This document shows positions 57,168-64,000 of a stretch of DNA of 64,000 nt, piece after piece; positions within the stretch are counted from its first letter, which is position 1; every line of letters starts with the position of its first letter. The position numbers were made by a program, and so were the translations under genes. The stretch lies in NCBI GenBank assembly GCA_002500485.1, contig DLRJ01000117.1:89420-153419 (forward strand), read 5' to 3'. The notes beneath the pieces are model-generated. The model made no database searches. It was not told the DNA's origin and saw only the letters and a program-made list of their open reading frames with translations. Source of the stretch: Dehalococcoidia bacterium UBA7891. GTDB lineage: Bacteria; Chloroflexota; Dehalococcoidia; Lucifugimonadales; UBA826.

Positions 57168-57926
57168 TTACTTAACTACTAGTGACCAAATTGTTTCCTC
57201 AGAACCTCGGCCGTATGGAGTTCCATCGTAATCTCCGGCAATTTCTTCTATTCTGAAACCACAATATTCGAAAAGGTAACGTGCTTCATTGGTATAAAGG
57301 TATTTCAAGGTGAAATCTGCATACCGTTTAGATATCAAGTGGTTATCAATATGTTCAGTTATAGAAATTTGAGTATGTAGCAATTGGTTATGGCGGTCAA
57401 ATTCTGTTCGGTGATGCAAGGATCGGTAACCATTGCCTTTTTTGTGCCTTGAATTCCTCAGGTGGTAAAAGATGTCAGGTCGTTGGTCAAATAAATCCCT
57501 ACTAGGTACAAAAAGCGTGATAATTAAATGGGCACCTGGTTTAAGATGATTTCTAAGAGAGTTTAAAGCTTTAATCTGATCTTCTACTGTCAAGAGAGAT
57601 TGGAAACCTCTATACGGGAAAATCACTAGGCTGAATTTCTGGGACAGTTCCAAGGTGCGAACATCTTGCCTGATAATTTTGATTGGGACTTTGGTACTTG
57701 CCGTTTTGGTTTCAAGCCTTTCAATCATTCTTTGTGAAGAATCTATACCCGTTATGGTCGCTCCATTTTCCATTAGAGGAATGGTGATTCTTCCTGTACC
57801 GCACCCAATCTCTAATATATTGCCTTTGATACCGGACGCTTTTTGGAGGTAGAAATTGATGTCATAATCCACGAATGAGTACACCTCATCATATATATCA
57901 GCCCATGAATCATAATCTGTGTTCAT
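57168..57926 (-). CDS. Class I SAM-dependent methyltransferase
   Basis: A 252-residue Rossmann methyltransferase. [16 protein letters not shown] (about 35-50) is motif [13 protein letters not shown] the acidic loop. The substrate is unknown and neighbours do not reveal it. Its ATG overlaps the ruvA stop by 4 nt, so it occupies the place where ruvB often lies. Confidence 0.85.
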   Translation of the reverse strand: MNTDYDSWADIYDEVYSFVDYDINFYLQKASGIKGNILEIGCGTGRITIPLMENGATITGIDSSQRMIERLETKTASTKVPIKIIRQDVRTLELSQKFSLVIFPYRGFQSLLTVEDQIKALNSLRNHLKPGAHLIITLFVPSRDLFDQRPDIFYHLRNSRHKKGNGYRSLHHRTEFDRHNQLLHTQISITEHIDNHLISKRYADFTLKYLYTNEARYLFEYCGFRIEEIAGDYDGTPYGRGSEETIWSLVVK

Positions 57927-58507
57927 CTATTGGTGATGTTTTCCAGAGCCATACGGATTTTTTCTTCGGTACTTAAATTCTCAGAATTAATGGAACCAAT
58001 GGCTGCTCTTGCTTCCTGTATCGAGTAACCTAACGCTGTTAAGGAATCAAATACATCATCTAGTTCACCCGAATCATTTGGGATAGACCAGGTTTGTTCC
58101 ATTTTGCCTTTTAGCTCAAGTAAAATACGATTGGCTGTTCTGTTACCAACACCAGAGACAGATTTAAATGCATTAACATCTTCTGAAGAGACTGCTGCAG
58201 CTAGAGATGCCGCGTCAAACGTTGATAGAATTGCCAATGCCAGCCGAGGTCCTACGCCACTAATTGTTATTAGAGTATCAAAGGCATTTCTGTCATTTTC
58301 TGTTATGAAACCGTATAGGGTTATAGAATCCTGTCTCATCTGTAAAGAAGTTAGAATTTTTACTTCACTCCCTAGGTTCCCTATGTTTTCTACCGTAGTT
58401 ACAGGGGCACTTATTCTTAAAGTAATTCCGGCCATCTCCACGTCTACGTACTCACTTCCTTTGGAAATTAGTCGGCCTGTTACTGCCGATATTAATGTGT
58501 TCACCAT
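57923..58507 (-). CDS. ruvA: Holliday junction branch migration complex subunit RuvA
   Basis: A 194-residue RuvA. The N-terminal OB fold is followed by helix-hairpin-helix motifs (LITISGVGPRLALAIL, FKSVSGVGNRTANRIL) and a C-terminal RuvB-contact domain. GGGAG precedes the ATG, which overlaps ruvC by 7 nt. ruvB is not in the window. Confidence 0.94.
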   Translation of the reverse strand: MVNTLISAVTGRLISKGSEYVDVEMAGITLRISAPVTTVENIGNLGSEVKILTSLQMRQDSITLYGFITENDRNAFDTLITISGVGPRLALAILSTFDAASLAAAVSSEDVNAFKSVSGVGNRTANRILLELKGKMEQTWSIPNDSGELDDVFDSLTALGYSIQEARAAIGSINSENLSTEEKIRMALENITNR

Positions 58508-59001
58508 GTGGAACTCCCTATTAAATCATCTAGCATGTGAGAGTTAATATGACATATTGCTACGGCTAAGGCATCTGTGACATCATCAGGGCCCTGTATG
58601 TCCCTACCACCCAGCAGTAAGCTCACCATTTCACTCACCTGTTCTTTGGAACTACCCCCATAATTTGTCACAGATTTTTTCACTTCTTGTGGGGCATATT
58701 TAAACACTGGGATATCCTTCTGTGCTCCGGCAATAAATACGACGGCTTGCGCCTGTCCGATAGCAATCGCTGTTTTAGGGTTTTTAGAGACAAAAGGCTC
58801 TTCTACCGCGATTGCATCGGGTTGGTTTTCCTCTATCGCTTTTTTAACAGCCTCAAACAGCTGTGCCAATCGGTTCTCTAGAGGGTCCTTTCGCCTCGGG
58901 GTAATTAAACCATGATAAGGCGAATTCAAATCCCCTGAAATTGAATCAACGACACCTAGACCCATTTTAATGGTCCCAGGGTCGACACCCAGAACTCTCA
59001 T
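58501..59001 (-). CDS. ruvC: Holliday junction resolvase RuvC
   Basis: A 166-residue resolvase. Catalytic acids D7 (GVDPGT), E67 (VEEPFV) and the late GPDDVTDALAVAICH set are present. It is the second gene of yebC-ruvC-ruvA and starts 13 nt after yebC. Confidence 0.95.
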   Translation of the reverse strand: MRVLGVDPGTIKMGLGVVDSISGDLNSPYHGLITPRRKDPLENRLAQLFEAVKKAIEENQPDAIAVEEPFVSKNPKTAIAIGQAQAVVFIAGAQKDIPVFKYAPQEVKKSVTNYGGSSKEQVSEMVSLLLGGRDIQGPDDVTDALAVAICHINSHMLDDLIGSSTW

Positions 59002-59014
59002 TTAAATCCTAATG

Positions 59015-59770
59015 TTAACTTGCTTTAAAATTGTCCAACGCATCTTCAGGAAAATCAGCATTTGAGTAAACTTTTTGCACATCATCCAACTCCTCTAGCG
59101 AGTCGAGGAGTCTGAGTGTTTGAATGGCTTTTTTACTATCTAACATTATTGTATTGTTGGGTATCATCGACAGTTCCGTTGATGATACTTTTGCTTCACT
59201 GTTAGTCAAGGTAGAGCGAATGTTTTCCAGACTGGTTGGCTCAGAGTAGACATGTAATGTTCCATCGTAGGTTTCGAAATCGTCGGCTCCAGCATCAATG
59301 GCGGCTAACGCTAAATTTTCTGCGTCATTTGCCTCGACATCCACGACAATGACTCCTTTCTGTTCAAATTGCCAAGCGACGGCTCCATTCTCAGCCATAT
59401 TTCCGCCTGCTTTCGAAAGGGTTGATCTAATGTCTGACACAGTTCTATTTTTGTTATCGGTTAGTGTTTCAACCATTATCCCTATCCCGCCGGGGCCGTA
59501 GCCTTCGTAGACTATTTCAGCCATTGCAACCCCCTCACTTGATTCTCCAGTCCCACGTTTTATCGCCCTATCAATGTTGTCTGCTGGCATATTGTTATCT
59601 TTGGCTATTTGGATTGCCATCCTTAGACGGAAATTCATTTCTAAGTCTCCGCCTCCTTGTTTGGCAGCCACTATAATTTCCTTGGACAGTTTGGTAAAAA
59701 GCTTTCCGCGTCTTGCATCTGTAATAGCTTTTTTGTGTTTTATGGTTGACCATTTCGAATGCCCAGACAT
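59015..59770 (-). CDS. yebC: YebC/PmpR-family regulatory protein
   Basis: A 251-residue TACO1/YebC protein, associated with transcription control and translation of proline-rich stretches. MSGHSKWSTIKHKKAITDARRG is the near-invariant start. I use ATG 59770 rather than TTG 59779; AGAGG is upstream. The yebC-ruvC-ruvA order is a common bacterial operon. Confidence 0.95.
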   Translation of the reverse strand: MSGHSKWSTIKHKKAITDARRGKLFTKLSKEIIVAAKQGGGDLEMNFRLRMAIQIAKDNNMPADNIDRAIKRGTGESSEGVAMAEIVYEGYGPGGIGIMVETLTDNKNRTVSDIRSTLSKAGGNMAENGAVAWQFEQKGVIVVDVEANDAENLALAAIDAGADDFETYDGTLHVYSEPTSLENIRSTLTNSEAKVSSTELSMIPNNTIMLDSKKAIQTLRLLDSLEELDDVQKVYSNADFPEDALDNFKAS

Positions 59771-59858
59771 TTCTCTCAACCTCTGTTATATATGATGATA
59801 ATTCATTGCTTTAGTTGTTTTTGTACCTAGGTCTCGCATTTTATCACTAAGATTGAGC

Positions 59859-60710
59859 TCACATCTCTATCTTGGATCGAAATTCTGCTTTCCCCTTTAT
59901 TTGAAGGTTTAACTTGAACGTGGCTCCGGCTAGAGGACCATTGATAGATAAATCGTCTCCTCCGGCGCTAGTGACGAAAATGTCCTCATAGTCATCACCC
60001 CCAAAAGTGGGGCAGGATACTTTTTTGACTTCAAAGATAATCTTGTCTATTTCCCTTCCTAAGCTGTCATACCTATAGAGGGCCCACCCGTCCCAACGCG
60101 CAGACCATATACAATCTTCTGCATCTACCGTTAAGCCATCTGGCACACTGCCATCATCAGGTGTAGATACTATGACTTTTCCTTTTCCAATCCTAGAGGA
60201 GTCAGGGTCAAATTCGTATTTAGAGATTGTTCTTCTAGTAGAATCAGTATGATAGACATATTTGAGATTGTCGGAAAACCCGAGACCATTACTAATGCCT
60301 GCATCTTCAATCATTAATGAAATCTTTCGATCTCGATTTAATTTGTATAAAGACCCAGGTTTATCGGCACTCGGCATGGTTCCGCAGAAAATGCTTCCAT
60401 CCGGAGTTGCGATGACGTCGTTAAATCTGGAATGTTCTTCTCCATCAATACCTTCCAAAACAGTAGTTAATTGGCCATCTTTCAAAATTTTCACTGTGCC
60501 TTTTTCCATAAAAAGTAACAACCCACCATCTTCTTGAATTGTAAAACCGCCTATCTGTCCTGATTGGAAAATCTTGTTGGCCACCCTATTTTGAGGATCA
60601 TATTTGTAAAGGCACCCGTTTGGTATGTCGACCCAATATAAAACTCCTTCATCAGGGTGCCACAGAGGTCCCTCGCCGGTGATACATTGGTAATTGGCAA
60701 CCATATCCAT
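59859..60710 (-). CDS. SMP-30/gluconolactonase-family protein
   Basis: A 283-residue six-bladed beta-propeller, probably a Ca2+-dependent lactonase for sugar lactones. CITGEGPLWHP holds the metal-binding Glu near the start; SRFNDV, GISNGLGFSDN and VPDGLTVD supply the other ligands. I choose the ATG at 60710 because AGAGGA is 8 nt before it; an ATG at 60743 gives 11 more residues. Gluconolactonase would complement the mandelate racemase-like dehydratase, but linkage is not shown. Confidence 0.85.
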   Translation of the reverse strand: MDMVANYQCITGEGPLWHPDEGVLYWVDIPNGCLYKYDPQNRVANKIFQSGQIGGFTIQEDGGLLLFMEKGTVKILKDGQLTTVLEGIDGEEHSRFNDVIATPDGSIFCGTMPSADKPGSLYKLNRDRKISLMIEDAGISNGLGFSDNLKYVYHTDSTRRTISKYEFDPDSSRIGKGKVIVSTPDDGSVPDGLTVDAEDCIWSARWDGWALYRYDSLGREIDKIIFEVKKVSCPTFGGDDYEDIFVTSAGGDDLSINGPLAGATFKLNLQIKGKAEFRSKIEM

Positions 60711-60813
60711 GTGCTTATTCCTCTGCGTTTTCTCAATTTGCATTTTGTATTAGGGTATAGATATAAATTTACATTGAATAGCTTTTCATTAAATAGTTCT
60801 TGCAGACTCAGTT

Positions 60814-61707
60814 ATGATCTTAAACATTTTAAAATCTACGAGGCCCCGCCAGTGGATAAAAAATCTAATGGTATTTCTGCCATTGTTGTTTTCTGCTAAT
60901 GAGTCATGGACTTTTAATAATATCCAATCTTTCTTTGAACTTTTTCTAAACGCAACGGTGATTTTTATTGCTTTCGTGTTTGCCAGTTCGTCGGTTTACC
61001 TTTTCAATGATGTGCTGGATAGAGACAAAGATGTTTTCCACCCGGAAAAAAAATTGAGGCCTATCGCTTCAAGAGTGGTATCTTTCAAGGTAGCATTACT
61101 GTTCGCTATTTTGTTTTCATCGGTAGCAATAATAATTTGTGTTGTCCTTTTGTATGACACAGTGATCTATATTTGTGCCTATCTTGTTCTTATGGCCATA
61201 TATTCACTTTTATTACGGGGCATCATTATTGTTGACGTAGTGTCCATTTCTGTTGGGTTTGTAATACGGGTCTTGGTGGGTGCCATTGCGATAAATGTCC
61301 CAGTTTCCATATGGCTTTATATTTGCATGGCATTAGGAGCAATGTTTATGGCATTGTCGAAAAGATATGCTGAATTCATCGCTTTAGAAGAGGGCAGCTC
61401 TTTGACTAGAAAATCACTGCCAGTATATTCCAAATTAGTTTTGCAACGCACAACTTATGTTTTTTTGATCGGGACGATTTTTGCTTATAGTTTATATACT
61501 GTGAACGCCGGTAATTTACCCTCAAACAAGTTGATGGTTTTGACGGTTCCATTGGTGATTTTTGGTATGCGCAGGTATCAGATTTTAGTGAATCAAAGAG
61601 GTTTTGGGGAGAGGCCAGAGGAAATCATAACAAAAGATTTTATTTTAAGAATATGTGTTTTGACATGGCTTTTACTGGTGCTGATTTTATTAACCATATT
61701 TAGATGA
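60814..61707 (+). CDS. UbiA-family prenyltransferase (decaprenyl-phosphate phosphoribosyltransferase-like)
   Basis: A 297-residue membrane enzyme with about eight helices. STRPRQWIKNLMVFLPLLFS at the start, the metal motif NDVLDRDKD (about 65-73) and a second acidic loop near LSKRYAE are typical of the Rv3806c-like branch that puts phosphoribose on a polyprenyl phosphate. UbiA/MenA-type quinone enzymes are the alternative. It meets galU tail to tail with a 3-nt gap. Confidence 0.78.
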   Translation: MILNILKSTRPRQWIKNLMVFLPLLFSANESWTFNNIQSFFELFLNATVIFIAFVFASSSVYLFNDVLDRDKDVFHPEKKLRPIASRVVSFKVALLFAILFSSVAIIICVVLLYDTVIYICAYLVLMAIYSLLLRGIIIVDVVSISVGFVIRVLVGAIAINVPVSIWLYICMALGAMFMALSKRYAEFIALEEGSSLTRKSLPVYSKLVLQRTTYVFLIGTIFAYSLYTVNAGNLPSNKLMVLTVPLVIFGMRRYQILVNQRGFGERPEEIITKDFILRICVLTWLLLVLILLTIFR

Positions 61708-61710
61708 TAT

Positions 61711-62586
61711 TTATTTCTTGTCTAACGACAGATCTGCCAGCCAGTTAACTAGGTCATCGTGGGTGTCATCCCGTTTCAGAGCCTGGTGGATCGTTGCCTT
61801 CAAAAGACCGATGGGAATACCCACGTCAAAATGCTTATCTTGAAATAAGTAACCTTTGCATCCCAAGTGTGGTATCAGGGCTCCGATAGCATCTGTTAGT
61901 TGTATCTCACCTAAGGCACCTTCGTTCGAATTTTCTATGGCTTGGAATATTTGAAATGGCAGAATGTATCTTCCCACAATGGCTAAATCTGACGGGGCTT
62001 TCTTTAAAGAAGGTTTTTCGACTACACCGGTGATATCGCGTATTTTGCCCTTCTGGTCATTTGTAGCAATAATGCCTAGGCTGGAAATGGCCTCAGGGGC
62101 CACTTTCTTTATAGCCAGCACAAGCTCATTTCCATCGGCATGAATAGCACACAATTTTTTTAGAGTCGGGTTATTTCCTAGAATCAAATCATCAGGAAGC
62201 AAAACAGCAAATGGATTTTTCCCGACCATTTTTTTTGCCATTAGGACAGCGTGGCCTAGTCCTAGAGGGGTTTCTTGAATAACAAAATCCATTTCCACTA
62301 TATGCGAAATTTCTTCTATCTTATTTAGTGATTCAATATCACCTTTACTTCTCAGAGCATCAACGACTACATCATGGCAACTAAAGTAGTTTTCTATTAT
62401 GTCCTTTTGATTTTCAGATATCACAAATATAATTTTTGTTATTCCTGAATTGATGGCCTCCGCGACACAGTAGTGAAGTGAAGGTTGATCCAAGACAGGG
62501 ATCATGGCCTTTGGAATCGACAGCGTGGCAGGTAAGAACCGAGTTCCTAGCCCAGCTACTGGGATTACGGCTTTTTCTATGTTCAT
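61711..62586 (-). CDS. galU: UTP-glucose-1-phosphate uridylyltransferase
   Basis: A 291-residue nucleotidyltransferase that makes UDP-glucose. AVIPVAGLGTRFLPATLSIP holds the nucleotide loop, IPKAMIPVLDQP the sugar-binding lysine, and QETPLGLGHAVLMAKK and LLPDDLIL follow. It serves envelope polysaccharide synthesis. It begins 23 nt after the MFS gene at 62610. Confidence 0.93.
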   Translation of the reverse strand: MNIEKAVIPVAGLGTRFLPATLSIPKAMIPVLDQPSLHYCVAEAINSGITKIIFVISENQKDIIENYFSCHDVVVDALRSKGDIESLNKIEEISHIVEMDFVIQETPLGLGHAVLMAKKMVGKNPFAVLLPDDLILGNNPTLKKLCAIHADGNELVLAIKKVAPEAISSLGIIATNDQKGKIRDITGVVEKPSLKKAPSDLAIVGRYILPFQIFQAIENSNEGALGEIQLTDAIGALIPHLGCKGYLFQDKHFDVGIPIGLLKATIHQALKRDDTHDDLVNWLADLSLDKK

Positions 62587-62609
62587 AAAGAAGGCCTTTT
62601 CAATAATGA

Positions 62610-63869
62610 TTAACTTGCCAATGCTGAGATATCTTTACCTTTGTAAATCGATTTTAGTATTGGGTCACTTAAACTCATGCCAGCAAAGAAAATAAGGAAT
62701 AAAATGCCCGTTACTATAAGAACATTCGGGGCATTGTAGACATCAGCTAGGTATCCGTAGCCTAAATTTGCAAATGCCATAACTCCTCCAGCATGAAGTA
62801 TGTAAAGGCTCGTAACTCGCCCCCTCAGCCTGTCTGGAGTAACAAGTTGAACATAGGTTGCTGTTAAGGCCATAAAAACCGATTCAGTTGCTCCCATTAT
62901 TAGTGTGGAAGCGAATGCCATTGATATATCGAAGGAGAATCCAAGTAATAAAGGAGAGATACCACTAGAGACACCCATTATCAGCAATATCAAACCTTTC
63001 TGCTTATCGTTTCTCACACCGGCTAATAGAAAAGTTCCTGCAGCTGAGCCGATTCCGAATGACACGACGAGAATGGCCAGCATAGTTTCATCAACTGATG
63101 ATAGACGGTTTTTTGTAAAGCCGGGTAAGATAGAATCGAAAGACATAGCAAGAGCACAGTGAAAAGCAACAAGTATTATAAAAACCGCAACTACTCTACG
63201 CGTATAGACGTAATTGACGCCTTCCCAAATCCCCTTAAAGAGATTTGTTTGGCTTGAAATTTCACCAATAGAGTTGCTTTTGACTTTCAAAATCAGGTAA
63301 ATGGAACCAATCCCAAAAATAATACTACCTATCAAAAACTCGAAAGTTCCAAAAGTGATAGTTTGTGATACCCCGGAAATTATTAAAATTGACATTCCTA
63401 TTACTCTCGAACCATGTCTGGTGGCTGAGTTCAGCGTGATTGCGTTAAGGAGATCTTCTCTCGGTACCAAATTTGTTATTAAAGAAACAATGGAAGCCTC
63501 TTGTGTAGTTCGACAACTTCCCGCCAAAAAAGCGAGAACACATAGGTGCCATAACTCGAGCCATCCTATAAGTGACAGTGCAGCGGCACAGGCAACAGTG
63601 GCTACTCCTAGAATTTGAGTGTAGATTGTAAGTTTTCTTCTCTCGATTCGATCAGCTAAAAATCCCCCAAATGGAGAGGCAACCAAAAAGGGAATCATGG
63701 AAGCAAACGTGAACCATCCAACCATCGCGCTCTGGTCAGATCGTTCCAGCACAAACCATTGACTGGCAATAAGGAAGGTCCATGCACTAGCTCCACCTAA
63801 GGCGCTGGCCCCCCAGGTATACGCATAATCTTTGTGCCGCAAGGCGGCGAAATGAGGTATATTTCGCAA
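62610..63869 (-). CDS. Major facilitator superfamily transporter (MFS_3/EntS-like)
   Basis: A 419-residue membrane protein with about twelve helices. GGFLADRIERRK (about 72-83) is the loop motif after helix 2 and TPDRLRGRVTSLY the equivalent in the second half. It is the same type as the protein at 40782-41984. Substrate is unknown. It precedes galU on the same strand. Confidence 0.85.
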   Translation of the reverse strand: MRNIPHFAALRHKDYAYTWGASALGGASAWTFLIASQWFVLERSDQSAMVGWFTFASMIPFLVASPFGGFLADRIERRKLTIYTQILGVATVACAAALSLIGWLELWHLCVLAFLAGSCRTTQEASIVSLITNLVPREDLLNAITLNSATRHGSRVIGMSILIISGVSQTITFGTFEFLIGSIIFGIGSIYLILKVKSNSIGEISSQTNLFKGIWEGVNYVYTRRVVAVFIILVAFHCALAMSFDSILPGFTKNRLSSVDETMLAILVVSFGIGSAAGTFLLAGVRNDKQKGLILLIMGVSSGISPLLLGFSFDISMAFASTLIMGATESVFMALTATYVQLVTPDRLRGRVTSLYILHAGGVMAFANLGYGYLADVYNAPNVLIVTGILFLIFFAGMSLSDPILKSIYKGKDISALAS

Positions 63870-63944
63870 GAATTACTCCTGGAAGATTCCCATCATGGCT
63901 GAGGGAATAAATTCCAATTCAGGTGATGAAAAATGATTTATTTG

Positions 63945-64000
63945 TGGAGATAGGGGGAATCGAACCCCCAACCTCGGCATTGCGAACGCCGCGCTCTCCC
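63945..64000 (-). tRNA. tRNA-Ala (CGC anticodon), 3' part, cut by the window edge
   Basis: On the minus strand, from the edge: end of the D arm, an anticodon stem CGGCG/TGCCG around the loop TTCGCAA (anticodon CGC), a variable loop, the T arm GGGGG TTCGATT CCCCC, acceptor strand TATCTCC and discriminator A. T70 fits the G3-U70 pair of alanine tRNAs. No CCA is encoded. The 5' part lies outside the window, so the G3 cannot be checked. Confidence 0.85.

Noticed and set aside
1..64000. CRISPR arrays, IS elements, long direct or inverted repeats, prophage genes
   Set aside because: No regular repeats, transposase, integrase or phage structural gene was recognised anywhere in the window.

Overview
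The window reads as a stretch of chromosome from an AT-rich (roughly 40% GC by eye) bacterium, most likely Chloroflexota of the Dehalococcoidia/SAR202 type. This is inferred from the order rpsB-tsf-pyrH-frr-uppS-cdsA-dxr-rseP-ispG-proS, a very short EF-Ts (167 aa), a transaldolase/phosphoglucose isomerase pair of the kind often fused in Chloroflexota, and several families reported as expanded in SAR202 (LLM flavin monooxygenases, enolase-superfamily enzymes). No phage, IS element, CRISPR array or rRNA operon was seen. Coding density is very high, with many 4-nt ATGA overlaps.

Layout. 1-5.3 kb: a partial virulence-factor-like protein, an alpha/beta hydrolase, then a leftward selD-argS-mandelate racemase-like run. 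The selD gene extends upstream through an in-frame TGA that sits exactly at the catalytic Cys/Sec position, so SelD itself appears to be a selenoprotein. 5.4-9.6 kb: aldo/keto reductase, EVE-domain protein, then ispD-ispF-cysS. 9.6-15.1 kb (leftward): secG, yvcK-like, gatB, and a ferric-type ABC importer without its binding protein. 15.3-20.2 kb: a catabolic-looking group (Ldh2-type dehydrogenase, TPP enzyme, LLM oxidoreductase, polysaccharide deacetylase). 20.2-29.9 kb (leftward): proS through rpsB, a translation, isoprenoid and envelope super-operon with a recognisable promoter upstream of rpsB.

30-45 kb: RimI-like acetyltransferase, a heterodimeric ABC exporter, a PPOX-type flavin/F420 protein, a zinc-ribbon/DUF4177 protein, a Nudix hydrolase, a CCA-type nucleotidyltransferase, fumC, an alpha/beta hydrolase, threonine aldolase, an MFS protein, rarA, a small Cys-containing membrane protein, and selA with an Smr-domain ORF in frame directly behind its stop. 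45.5-51 kb: coaE, then a MoxR-type ATPase, a CoA-type Nudix hydrolase and a 1109-aa von Willebrand protein, tightly overlapped. 51-64 kb: tal and pgi (same frame, separated by tandem TGA codons), an Mrp-like ATPase lacking the Fe-S cysteines, a SufT-like protein, uvrB, a methyltransferase, ruvA-ruvC-yebC, an SMP-30 protein, a UbiA-family transferase, galU, a second MFS protein and a partial tRNA-Ala.

How they fit together. The MEP pathway (ispD, ispF, ispG, dxr) supplies isoprenoid units that UppS turns into the lipid carrier; CdsA, GalU and the UbiA protein act in lipid and envelope synthesis. selA and selD, 39 kb apart, imply a working selenocysteine pathway; selB and tRNA-Sec were not seen here. 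The most unusual observations are the Sec-containing SelD, the tal/pgi junction, the MoxR-Nudix-VWA module and the cysteine-poor Mrp protein.
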